DNA from: CAIMWS01 sp964409245
Lineage (GTDB): Bacteria > Verrucomicrobiota > Verrucomicrobiia > Limisphaerales > UBA1319
Assembly: GCA_964409245.1 (NCBI GenBank)
Contig: CAYPCQ010000014.1
Coordinates: forward strand, 1 to 64,000
Length of the DNA: 64,000 bases
Direction: 5' to 3'
This document shows positions 28,301 through 38,100 of the stretch, one piece after another. Under the pieces are notes generated by a model. It searched no databases. It saw only the letters and a list, made by a program, of their open reading frames with translations, and was not told the DNA's origin. Both the position numbers and the translations under genes were made by a program. Position 1 is the stretch's first letter, and each line of letters begins with the position of its first letter.

Positions 28301-28397
28301 CCAGCACACCCAGCCCGATCACCAACGCCAGGATCAAGCCCAGCCCGAGGCGCAACCGCACGCCGATTTTCATATTCTCCAGTTTCATGGTTGCCAT
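25395..28397 (-). CDS. Membrane hybrid sensor kinase: 4HB, HAMP, GAF, kinase, two REC
   Basis: 1000 residues (a Met at codon 4 is an alternative start). Membrane helix 1 spans about 12-33 (LRLGLGLILALVIGLGVLAW). A periplasmic helical bundle of four-helix MCP type runs to ~188, and helix 2 is ~190-210 (LTATLAAILLLSVTITYF). HAMP follows to ~265, GAF at ~285-430 (GSQIGAVYLLN), then a coiled coil of Gln/Glu repeats. The phosphoacceptor is in FLSNMSHELRTPLNSV. The ATPase has LQNLAGNAVKFTESG, RDTGIGITPGQLPFIF and YGGTGLGLAIARKY. Two receivers follow, with VILDLMMPEMDG and LILMDAALPVMDG. The ligand is unknown. No output domain is present, so signalling must continue through the adjacent proteins. 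Confidence 0.94.
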   Translation of the reverse strand: MATMKLENMKIGVRLRLGLGLILALVIGLGVLAWRQADLLWVQTKTIYEHPLQVRGAIDALKLDISAMRLEIRNLLLAENDQDRQTALQNSSVHEADAERQFKIIYERYLGPSTDIDEAHDSFVRWVSVESIQDLARIGKIPEVLSRLKDTGEAGRQRGQMFGQIKDIDDFARKKAGQLYEAAVAEKDVLNHQLTATLAAILLLSVTITYFLSRSIRDPLQKLTTAAEQFRHGKLEVRSGYVSANEFGALSTAFNAMAGRIEEQIRLNERTAQLAEVMLRETEARAFCRELLKTILEHTGSQIGAVYLLNSRNREFELFESIGLGAGGRSSFSAVAYEGEFGAALAAGRMQRITDIPSDTRFTLATVSGEFKPREIITLPLLAGPEAVAMVSLASVRGYDPLALRLLEGILSTLTARMNGVLAYQQIKELAERLEHQNRELAAQKQEMEAQAGEMAAQSQELRHQNAELETQKRQLDEASRLKSAFLSNMSHELRTPLNSVIALSGVLNRRLAKTIPAEEHSYLEVIERNGKLLLSLINDILDLSRIEAGKQEVNPTRFALKALVGEVVAMLEPQAREKGIALANLLDDDLPPIQSDPEKCRHILQNLAGNAVKFTESGSVEITARRVGEEVHLTVRDTGIGITPGQLPFIFDEFRQADDSASRKYGGTGLGLAIARKYALLLRGGITAESSPGQGSAFTLKLPLAFSQAGSGRDGAAATSYSTPASDGRGATVSGQGQCILLVDDSEPAIIQMTDILTGNGYQVQVARNGREALEQIEQAPPDAVILDLMMPEMDGFEVLKMIRSVEKAAGLPVLILTAKHVTREELSFLKGNHVQQLIQKGDVGKDELLAAVSSMVAPALKPTATPARPRTRKPRSGKPVILVVEDNADNLRTMRALLEYKCTVLEATDGRAGVEQARTWRPDLILMDAALPVMDGFAALAEIRETPDLSSIPVVAVTASAMKGDREEILARGFDGYLSKPVDHEALKTTMREWLDWQ

Positions 28398-28544
28398 TTG
28401 ACTTTAACCACGGTCAAGAAAAAGAAGTAAGGCGGGGGCCACTGTCCCGGCGGGTTTTATCCTTGGGCCAACATGCCATACATCCCATAATCCGTGCAAA
28501 CCGTGGTCAACTAGTTGTTTTTCCAATCAAGATCTCCATCGGTA

Positions 28545-29408
28545 TCATCCGTGGTTGCTGAAGCTCTTTTGGAACAGGGCGGTGGGCATGGCCACGTTGT
28601 AGAAGCCGCCGGCACGCTCCACAATCTGCCGTTCCGTCTCGTCGGTCACCAGGAATCCCCCAGGGGCCAGGCTGCGCCACAACCTATCCAGGATGAATTG
28701 CTGTTTCTCAGGCCGGTAATAGAGCAGCACGTTGCAGCATAGCACGAGGTTGAAGCCGCCATAGATGCTCGCCGGCGGTGCACTCGCAGCTTTATCCAAT
28801 AAATCATAAAGTGAAAAATCCACCCGCCGCCGCAACCTGGAGGCAATCGCCATGAAGCTCCCTTGCCGGACAAAGTATTCGCCAAGGTGGCGCCAGCGGA
28901 CATTCTCCACCGCTTCGGCGCTGTAAACACCATTCCGCGCCAGAACCAGGCTGGCCTCGGACATATCGGTGCCAAAAATACGATGCGGAAGCGGTTTGTC
29001 ACTCGCTCCGGTCAATTGATCCAGCAGGATGGCAATGGAATAAGCCTCCTGCCCGGCGGCACAGCCAGCGGACCAGATCCGGATCTCGTTCGGGCCGTTT
29101 TTTTCCTCCTCCCTCAGGAAACCGGGCAGGATCAACTGCTCCAGCAAGGCAAAGGCGAGTGGATTGCGGAAGAACTTGCTGTAGGAAATCCGCAGGGAAC
29201 CAGCGAACTCCTCCGCCTCGGCGCGGTCCTCACCCAACTGGCCCAAGTAGTCCACCAAGGTTTCGCCGGCGGTGGCCTGCCGCCGCGTCTCAATGGTTTG
29301 GGCTAAAAATGATTCCGCGTAACACGACACATCCAAGCCATGCCTCATCCGCATCAGCTGAAGAACCCGGTCCACCGGGCTTGAGGATTCAACATTGGGG
29401 ATATTCAT
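28545..29408 (-). CDS. cheR: CheR-type protein-glutamate methyltransferase
   Basis: 287 residues from the Met of MNIPNVESSSPVDRV; Met codons further upstream are possible and no ribosome site decides. The N-terminal helical CheR domain (VLQLMRMRHGLDVSCYAESF; SYSKFFRNPLAFALLEQLIL) precedes the SAM-binding domain (IRIWSAGCAAGQEAYSIAILL; RIFGTDMSEASLVLARNGVY; FNLVLCCNVLLYY; LAPGGFLVTDETE). CheR methylates glutamates on chemoreceptors. Here no receptor, CheA, CheB or CheW is adjacent. Instead it heads a run with two hybrid kinases (147-bp gap), an arrangement seen in non-motility phosphorelays. The methyl acceptor may be the helical part of the membrane kinase; that is inference. Confidence 0.9.
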   Translation of the reverse strand: MNIPNVESSSPVDRVLQLMRMRHGLDVSCYAESFLAQTIETRRQATAGETLVDYLGQLGEDRAEAEEFAGSLRISYSKFFRNPLAFALLEQLILPGFLREEEKNGPNEIRIWSAGCAAGQEAYSIAILLDQLTGASDKPLPHRIFGTDMSEASLVLARNGVYSAEAVENVRWRHLGEYFVRQGSFMAIASRLRRRVDFSLYDLLDKAASAPPASIYGGFNLVLCCNVLLYYRPEKQQFILDRLWRSLAPGGFLVTDETERQIVERAGGFYNVAMPTALFQKSFSNHG

Positions 29409-29716
29409 ACCGGCTGGGAAAATCGAGGCTTCAGTTCCAACCACCTGCACCAGCTGGCACATTCCGTCCTCACGCATCCGCAGGGGGTGCCATTGCCAAA
29501 CCCACGCTCCCCGAGGCGGCGCTCCTCTCCTGGGAGCGGGCAGCGCTGGCCCGGCACGCAAGATCCCGTGGCATTGAAAGACCGTGCCATTGATAACACC
29601 ATAAGCTTCCAGCCGCGTTGGGGAAAGTTTAATCTGCCGCATTCTTTTCCGCCGGGGCTTGGAGGGATCGCTTTTTTTTATTCCAAGACCGGCAATTTAT
29701 AGTACACCCTAGTGGC
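29409..29716. promoter_or_regulatory. Divergent promoter region between cheR and cstA
   Basis: About 300 bp between two divergent genes. The part next to cstA is AT-rich (a run of eight T around 29671-29678, then a TTTATAGTA segment), as expected for a promoter. I cannot assign exact -35/-10 boxes or an operator. Part of it may instead encode an extended CheR N-terminus. Confidence 0.4.
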
Positions 29717-32104
29717 ATGAATAGAATCATCAAAGGCATCACCTGGATGGGGATTGCCTTGCTTGGAGCTTGGGCATACCTGGTGCTGGCCACGCGGCGG
29801 GGTGAGCCCGTCAACTCCGCCTATATTTTGGTGGCCGCCTTGTGCACTTACACGATCGGTTACCGGTTTTATTCCAAGTGGATCGCCACCCGCGTGCTGA
29901 TGCTCAATGACCGGCGGGCCACCCCTTGTGAAGTCCATGACGACGGGAAGGATTTTGTAAAAACCAACAAATGGATCGTCTTCGGCCATCACTTCGCCGC
30001 CATCTCCGGGCCCGGCCCGCTGGTGGGTCCCGTGCTGGCGGCCCAATTCGGATACCTGCCTGGGATATTGTGGATTCTGATCGGCGTGGTGATCGGCGGA
30101 GCGGTACAGGATTTTGTCATCCTGTTCAGTTCCCTGCGGCGCGACGGCAAATCCCTCGGGCAAATGGTGAAGGAAGAATTGAACACCACCGCTGGCTATG
30201 TGGCCTTGGTGGCCATCCTGGCGATCATGACCATTCTGCTGGCCGTGCTGGCCCTGGTGGTGGTGAAGGCTTTGGCCGACAGCCCCTGGGGCGTGTTCAC
30301 CGTCGGCTCCACGATCCCCATCGCCATGTTCATGGGGGGATATCTGCGGTATTGGCGCATCGGCAAGGTGCTGGAATCCACGGCGCTCGGGGTGGTGTTG
30401 CTGCTGCTGGCGGTGTGGGGTGGCAAGATGGTTTATTCCAGCCCCCAGTGGTCGGCTTTTTTCCTGATGGACTCCGAAAAGCTGGGCTGGGCCATCATTG
30501 TCTATGGCCTCGCGGCCAGCGTGCTGCCGGTCTGGCTCCTGCTGGCGCCCCGGGATTACCTCAGCACCTTCATGAAGCTGGGCACCATTTTTGCGCTGGC
30601 GGCGGGCATTCTGCTGGTTCTCCCCTACTTGAAAATGCCCGCGCTCAGCCGGTTCATCGACGGCTCCGGACCGGTGGTTTCAGGCAAATTGTTTCCCTTT
30701 TGCTTTATCACCATCGCCTGCGGGGCCATTTCCGGGTTCCATACCCTCATCGCCAGCGGCACCACTCCCAAGCTGATCCCCCGGGAAAGCCACAGCCGGT
30801 TCATCGGCTACGGCGCCATGTGTTTTGAATCCCTCGTAGCCACCATGGCCTTGATCGCCGCCTGCACCCTGGAGCCTGGCACCTACCTGAGCATCAACAT
30901 GAAGGGCGCCCCGGAAACCATCGTCGCGGCAGTCAATGGTTTCGGTTTTCCCGTTACCGTTCAGGAAATGGACGACTTGGCCAAAACCATTGGCGAAAAA
31001 ACCCTCTTCGGCCGCACCGGCGGGGCGGCCACCTTGGCGGTGGGCATGGCCAGGATCTTCGCCAACTTTGTGAGCGGGCACGGATTGGATCTCTGGTATC
31101 ACTTTGCGATCATGTTCGAGGCACTGTTCATCCTCACCACCCTGGATGCCGGCACCCGGGTGGGACGATATTTATTGCAGGATGCCCTGGGTCATGTGTG
31201 GAAACCGCTGGGTGACATCCGCAGCCTTGGCGCCAACCTCGTGGCCAGCACGCTGATGGTCAGCGGCTGGGGCTACTTCCTCATTCAAGGCATCCGCGAC
31301 CCGCTCGGTGGGGTGAATTCATTGTGGCCCCTGTTCGGCATTGCCAACCAATTGCTGTCCGTGGTGGCCTTGTGCCTGGCCACTACCGTCATCCTCAAAA
31401 TGCAACTGGGGGCCGCCCACGGTGGGACCATGCCCGGACAGCCAGCACCTTCCGCCCCCGGATCTCCGGCCTTGGCCCTGGTCACCTTGGTGCCTCTGGT
31501 TTGGTTGCTCAGTGTCACTATCACGGCCGGCCTGGAAAAAATTTACTCCACCGATCCCCAGATTGGATTCCTCGCCCAAGCCCGGGTTTTGCAGTCCAAA
31601 TTGCCGGACTTGGAGAACGCATCCACCATTGCCCAAGCCTCCGGCAAAGCGGAATCGATAAAAGCCGCTGAAAAAGCCGTGCAAGATAACCTGACGCTCC
31701 AATTCAACCAGAAACTGGATGCCGTGGTGGCCGGTATTTTCCTGGTTTTGGTAGCCCTGATTGTTTTGCTGAGTGTGCGGGAGTGGATCCTGCTCCTGGC
31801 CCGCAAACGCCTGGCCAGACTTTTTGAAACCGAACCGGTCTGGCTGCCAGACTATGCCCTGGCCGCGGAAAAACCGCTGCGGATCTTCAATTTGTTCGCT
31901 TTGGTCATCGCCCTGGCTCGCGAACTATCCGGCGAAGCTGACTTGGCCCGCGCCCAGGCACACCAGGAATTGGCGGCGGTTCAGAACCCCTGCCCTTCCG
32001 CCACCAATGGCTGTTCCGCTCACCATCGGCGCCATTTAAGCCCCGGGCAATTATATGCCCGGGTGACCGAACAACGGTTTAATGGAATCCGGCGTTGTTG
32101 TTGA
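29717..32104 (+). CDS. cstA: CstA-family transporter (carbon starvation / peptide or pyruvate uptake)
   Basis: 795 residues, about 16-18 membrane helices. The family core is intact: ILVAALCTYTIGYRFYSKWI, DFVKTNKWIVFGHHFAAISG, GPGPLVGPVLAAQFGYLPG, GGAVQDFVILFSSLRRDGKS, ISGFHTLIASGTTPKLI and LTTLDAGTRVGRYLLQD. E. coli CstA is about 700 residues. This one adds a charged, partly helical insert (~640-700) before the last membrane helix and a soluble tail. The family imports peptides and, in some members, pyruvate, and is typically raised in carbon limitation. It faces away from the sensor cluster, so control by that phosphorelay is possible but unproven. Confidence 0.95.
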   Translation: MNRIIKGITWMGIALLGAWAYLVLATRRGEPVNSAYILVAALCTYTIGYRFYSKWIATRVLMLNDRRATPCEVHDDGKDFVKTNKWIVFGHHFAAISGPGPLVGPVLAAQFGYLPGILWILIGVVIGGAVQDFVILFSSLRRDGKSLGQMVKEELNTTAGYVALVAILAIMTILLAVLALVVVKALADSPWGVFTVGSTIPIAMFMGGYLRYWRIGKVLESTALGVVLLLLAVWGGKMVYSSPQWSAFFLMDSEKLGWAIIVYGLAASVLPVWLLLAPRDYLSTFMKLGTIFALAAGILLVLPYLKMPALSRFIDGSGPVVSGKLFPFCFITIACGAISGFHTLIASGTTPKLIPRESHSRFIGYGAMCFESLVATMALIAACTLEPGTYLSINMKGAPETIVAAVNGFGFPVTVQEMDDLAKTIGEKTLFGRTGGAATLAVGMARIFANFVSGHGLDLWYHFAIMFEALFILTTLDAGTRVGRYLLQDALGHVWKPLGDIRSLGANLVASTLMVSGWGYFLIQGIRDPLGGVNSLWPLFGIANQLLSVVALCLATTVILKMQLGAAHGGTMPGQPAPSAPGSPALALVTLVPLVWLLSVTITAGLEKIYSTDPQIGFLAQARVLQSKLPDLENASTIAQASGKAESIKAAEKAVQDNLTLQFNQKLDAVVAGIFLVLVALIVLLSVREWILLLARKRLARLFETEPVWLPDYALAAEKPLRIFNLFALVIALARELSGEADLARAQAHQELAAVQNPCPSATNGCSAHHRRHLSPGQLYARVTEQRFNGIRRCC

Positions 32105-32139
32105 GCGGCATAGCTCCCATTTTCAAACCTCAAAACGAA

Positions 32140-32172
32140 ACCGGCCCGCCCGATGGACTCGGGTGGGCCGGT
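32140..32172 (-). terminator. Strong hairpin between convergent cstA and the giant beta-helix gene
   Basis: A 14-bp stem (32140-32153 with 32159-32172, one G-U pair) closes a 5-base loop (tggac). Read on the minus strand the stem is followed by the T-rich TTTCGTTTTG, so it can end transcription of the 2823-residue gene. It may also serve cstA from the other side. Confidence 0.75.
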
Positions 32173-32192
32173 GCTCATTGAAAACAATCTGG

Positions 32193-35100
32193 CTATTGCT
32201 GCCAAACCGCCCGGTAGTACCGGCGGGGAATGGTGATGGATGTCTCGTCCACCAAATCCTGGGATTCGCCAGTCAAGGTCACATTGGCAATGGTGACCCA
32301 GCCCGCCAGGTTATCGGAGGCTTGAATCAAATAGACATGGTCCGGCTGCCCAGTGAGGCGAAACTGGAACTGGCCTTGGGCATTCTTGCGCAAAGCGGTC
32401 AATTTAGGCGCCGTGGTTGCCAGTGGAATGATATGAACCCGCACATTCGCCAGCCCCCAGCTTTCTTCCGTGGGATTGGGGTGCAAGCCGCTGGCCGCAA
32501 AATTCAAAACCAGCGTGGACGCGGAATGGATGAAGGTGTAGCTCTGTTTGTAAACTGAATCCATCACGTCGCCCCCGGGCAATTTGAAGCCCAAGGTGTT
32601 GGTTTCCGCGGCCCCGGTGAAGGCTGGATAATCGTTGGCGGGCCAGATCCCCGGAAAGGCTTGGCCGTAGTTGGTGCTGTTGGCGGGCAGATTATTGAAC
32701 GTCGAATTGATCAGTTTCAATCCGCCACCCACATTCACCTCGAAGCGGTCAGGCCCGTCATTGGTGTTGTTGCCATCCCAGGAGCCGAGCACAAATAAAT
32801 CATACGCCACCGTGACGGCCGAATGCGGCGGTATCTGGCTCAGGGTCAGGGTGAGGTTCGTATTGCCAAAGCTTCCCAGGTAAGCCCGGTTCCCATAGGG
32901 GGTTATGGCCACGTTGGTCTGGGACCACTCGGTCCCCGCCCCATTCTGGAAGTTATTGCTGTAAATTTGCTGCCCGGTGTTGACTTGTCCCGAAGGGGTC
33001 ACCGTCAAATCATACAGAATGGGTGATGCCTCCCCAATGGTCACCTGGAACGTGGCATCCACTTGCAGATACTTGCCCGCAGGGGTCGAAGCCAGGGACT
33101 GGCCCTTCACGGCATTTTCCCATGGCGACCAAATCACTTGGTCATTGGAACTGCGCACACGCACCTTGATCGAAGTGCCAGCCGGTTCCGAACTGGTCCA
33201 GCTAACCAAACCCCATGGCGTATCGGCCACTTTGGCATTATGGATGACCATCCAGCGTCCGAATTTCGTGGTGGCGGTGCGGGAAATGATGCCGGTCATG
33301 TCGCTGTAACCGTAATGATACCCGTTGGGGATCTGTTTGGAGATGTCAATCGTATCAGTGGCGGGATCGATGCGCTTGATGTATTCATCCCCATTGTTCA
33401 CGACCCAGACCTTGCCATCTGCATCCACCGAAACGCCAGTGGGTGTGTTGCCAACCGGGATCTGCTTCTTCAGCACGCCGTCATTGGACCATCGCGCCAC
33501 CGTGCCGGGCGCGGAATTTGCCACCCACACATCGCCATCGTCAGTCACCGCCATACCGCGGGACTCATTGATGCCGTCCCGGGTCCAATCCAAGGTGCGC
33601 GTGAGTACGTTGAAGCGCGAAAGCTTCACGCTTTGCCAGCCGGAAATGAACAGGTGGTTGTTTTGGTCCAGAGTCAGGCCGTAAACTGTGTGGCCGATGC
33701 TGATGGTGTCGAAGCTGTCGTTGGCCGGGTCCAGCCACAGCACATGGTTGTTGCCAATTCCAGCTGACCACAGGATGCCGCTGGCATCAATCACCGCCCC
33801 GTAGGGGGTGTGGTTTTTGGATGAAACATCCACCGTCCGGAGAATCTGGCCGGAAGCCCCGGACACATAGTAATATTTTTTCGTGTTGTAGGTGCCCACC
33901 CAGACATTGGCGCGCGCATCCACGGCGATTGCCCGGGTATATGCCGAATCATTCCACGGCCCCTTATAGGCGCCGGGAACAAAGGTTCCCTCCTGTCCGG
34001 CGATGAAAACCACCTCGTAAAGCACGCATTCATCCTTGCCCCACGGCAGCATTTCCGAGGCGCTGATCACCCCATCCCCATTGAGATCCTGGGAGGTTTC
34101 GATGATGCCATTGCCGTTGCGATCCTCGTATTGGCCATTTTCGTACAAACCGATTTTGGTGGCGGTGCTGGCGGTGCGGTTGATGATCCAGCAGTTGCCT
34201 TGCTGATCGACCGTCGTTCGCGATGGGCTGCCGCCCGCCGGACAAGTGATGTAGCGGCCCAGTTCCCGCCCGGTGCGGGTATCCACCTTGGACACCGTGC
34301 CATCGTTGGAATTAGGCACCCAAATGAATGGCAGGGTAACCGCCTGTTTCGAAAGCTGTAGTTGATCGTGGACCGTCTGGTATTCCACGCCCACCAAAGT
34401 GGCGTTGCCATCGGCGTCGAAGTCGGCGTCGATGGTATAGGTGCGTCCTTGGGGTGTCGTGCTCGAAGCGGCCATCAGGGTAACCGCCTTCACAGCATCC
34501 ACTTTGCTGGCATCCGCCACGGAGGTGGCGGTCACCAATACTCCAGATTGCGATCCCGCGGTGGCCTGGATATCGGCGTTCACCTCGATCCGGAACTCGG
34601 TGGAGGCCCCCAATTGCTGGGTGGTATTGGTCCAGCCCGATCCCACCACCCAATCGGTCACCTCGTTGGTGCTGGTGAGCGAATCGAAAAACCGCACAGT
34701 CCAAGGCCGGCTGGGAACCAAGCTTTGAATAATGTATTGGTCGGCAATATTCCCCCGGTTGCTGATTCGAAGATAATAAACTGCTTTGTAACCAGGCTCA
34801 ATTTCCCGTGATCGCACCTGCCCCGCGGCATCGCGGTTGATGATGTTCTCACCAGTGTAATGAATATCGTTGTTGCGGCTGATCATCAGGTCCACCCCGG
34901 TCTTGGGCTGGTTGACCGTCCAAGTGCGCACGGTGTCGCGCCGGGTCGGTTCACCCGTGGATATGAACGAAAGCAATACTTCGTTGGTAGTCCCGCCGAC
35001 CACACCAAAACCGGGCGTCACCTCCACCCGCATTTCCCGCGCCTGGCCGGGTGCCAGGTTGGTCCAGAGGTAGGTTCCCTGGATGACTGCGGCGGTGATT

Positions 35101-38100
35101 TCGCTGCTTCCAGCCAGGGAATCGAAATATTTCACCGTCCAGCCCGCCTTTCCAAGGCCGCCAGCCACGCGGACATCGTCGGGAATGTTTCCTGAATAAC
35201 TCAGCTTGAAATAATAAATGGCGGCGGTGCCGGCATCCACGGTCTGGAGTTTGGTTTGCGCCGCCAGCGAATCCGTGTCCGCGCCCGTATAGCCCGCCTC
35301 GCTGGGGTTTTTCAGCAACGCATCCACCAAGTGTTGCGCCAGCGGAGCGTTCTGCTCAAAGGCGCCGATATCCACCCGGGTGCCTTGCAGCCTGATCCGC
35401 CCATCCAAATCCATCCACGTGGGCTGAATCAGGCTCGCATCCCCCGCGTCCACGGCCGGCGATGCGCTGGCCAGCTGGTATTTCCCCGCCGCCGCGTCCA
35501 GGAACTTCGGATCCGCCTCAATGTCCGTCGCACCAGCAGCCACGCCCTGGTAATTGGCTTTCGTGTTGCCAAAAATGCAATTGTGATTGAGCGTCAGATC
35601 CCCGCCCTCCCGGGTGATGCCAGCGACCGTGTTGGAAACCAGGATATTGTTGGCGATCACCGGCTGGCCGGCGTAGCAGTAAATGCCGCTGCCATCACTG
35701 TAGGCCAGGGTGTTGTTGACGATCTGCGGGGTTCCTCCGCCAAACATCATAATGGTGCTCCAGGCGTTGCTGTACATCAGCGAATTATTCAGCCGGGCAC
35801 TCGAGCTGTACAAAGTCACCGCGTGTGCCGCGCCCGATCTGACCACCAGGTCCGCCATTTCCGGGCTGCTGCTTTCCACGTAAATCGAGGAGCGGCGATA
35901 AGCATTTTGAAGCCACCCCAGGTTGTCCATGCCGGCGAATTCAACCCGGCAAAAACGCAGCCGGGATGCGCCCGCTGCGGGCCCCAAATAAATGCCCCGC
36001 CAATCTCCAGGTGCAGGCGCCGCGTTCCGGCTGGTGAAAACAATGGGCAATTCGGAGGTGCCGGCAGCCATCAAGGTGCCTTGAATCCTCACCCCGGGGC
36101 CACCGCTGCGCACTTCCACCCCGGGTTCCATGGTCAGACTAACAGTCTCCGGCACCACCACCTCCCCGCCTAGCAAGTAGGGGAAATTGGTTCCTGGATT
36201 GGACCAAGCCCCGCTCAGGCCGAAACTGCCGCCCGGCACATAGATACCCCCCTGCCCGGTTCCTTCCTGCCGGTTGTTCTTCATCTCCGGGAATGTGTTC
36301 ACGGAATCGAGCACCACTGGATAGCCGCTGGCACTGAAGTTATTGAAGTAATTCCCTTCCAGCCGGGCATGGGATTGAAACATTTCAATCCCATGCGCTG
36401 AGCTGTCAGCGATGGTGCATTGTTCAAAGGCCGGGGAACACTGGTCTATGTAAACCGTCACATAACGGTAACCGTTATTGATATAGCCGAGATTGTCGCG
36501 CCCGGCGTAGCGGAAAGCGCAATTCTTGAATGCGGAATCCCCGGCCGCCGGGGAAAGGTAAATGCCTTTCCAGTCGCCTGCAGCAGCCACTGTATTGGTG
36601 GTATCGCCGTTGGAGTCGCCGCCCACGGCATCATCTTTGGCCGAGGTGAAATGGATCTGGCCCGCTGATCCGTCAGCCTGAAGTGTTCCCTGGATGTAAA
36701 GCGCGGCGCCTTGGAACTTGAGGGTGGTATTCGGTTCCACGATCAGGACTGCGCCGGCTCCAACCGTCAAATCCGAGGTCACCACGTAGGGCGCGTTGGT
36801 CTGCCAATTCTTATAAACACCGCTGGCTCCCAAGGTGCCCCCCCAGATTTGAATGCCTGAATATTTATTGGTAACAAAAAGAATGGCCGTGGGGTCCGGC
36901 AGCGATGAGCCATCCGTGCCCACGGTGTAATATCCGTTGCCCCCGTAGCCATTGCCCGCAAACAAAGCCCGCGTGATCACCGGCCGGCTGCCGGCTTCCG
37001 CCTTCAGCCCGTGGCCACCGCACTCCCGGACGGTAAAATCATTGATCCACGCTTGTGAATTATACAGTTCCAATCCATTCCATAGGCTGCTGAAGATAGT
37101 GACATGATCCAGGCTGGGGCTGGAACCATTCAGGTAAACGGTGGTATAGCGGTAAGCGTTGTTGAACCAGCCCAGGTTGTCGCGCCCAGCATAGGCCAGG
37201 TTGACATAGGCCAGCCTGGAGCTGCCAGCCGCGGGGCCAAAATAAAGGCCCACCCAATCGCCCGCCGCTGGGCTTTCCTGGCGGCTGGTGAAAGTGATTG
37301 GCAAAGCGGCGGTTCCCACCGCCTCCAAGGTGCCATTCACATAGATCCGGCGCCCAGCCGATTTGATCGTGGCGCCCGGCTCGATCCGCCAGGTGGCGCC
37401 CTCGTCCACCGTGAGGTCGCTGTCCAGGAAATACGGGAAATTCGTGCCCGGATTCTGCAGGGTTACCGGGGTCGAAATCCTGCCGCCCGGCAGCGAAATG
37501 CCCGGTACACCAGTGCCCGCAAACGTGTTCAGGGATTGCTGTAATTGGCAGTCGCTAGTGTCGCACACCATGGCGTATCCCCCGGGACCGAAATTGGCGA
37601 ATTGACAGTTGCGCACCACCGCCGCGCTGGCCCAGAACTCGAGCCCATGCACGGCGCTGTCGGAGATGACACATTGGGTAAACGTGGGCGAACAGCCATC
37701 CGCGTAAACCGTGACCCGCCGGTAGCCGTTGTGGATCCAACCCAGGGTGTTCCCTCCAGCATAGCGCAAAATGCAGTTGTTAAAAACCGACGTTCCCGCC
37801 GCCGGCGCGAGATAAATGCCCTTCCAATTGCCTGCTTCAGCCACGGTATTGGTGCCATCGCCGTTGGAGTCGCCGCCCGCCGCATCGTCCAGCCAGGAGG
37901 TGAACACTATTTTGCCTGGATTGCCATTAGCCTGCAGGCTTCCGTTCACCCACAATAGTGTGTTTTGGAATTTAACCGTGGTTCCCTGCTCAATGGTCAA
38001 AGTGGACCCTTCAGTCACCGTTAAATTGCCGGTGAGCACATAGGGCACAGTGGGGCTCCAATTTTTCCATATTCCTGAAGCGGTCAGCGAACCGCCGCCC

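Noticed and set aside
28545..29408. A motility chemotaxis operon
   Set aside because: Only CheR is present; there is no CheA, CheW, CheB, receptor or flagellar gene in the window.
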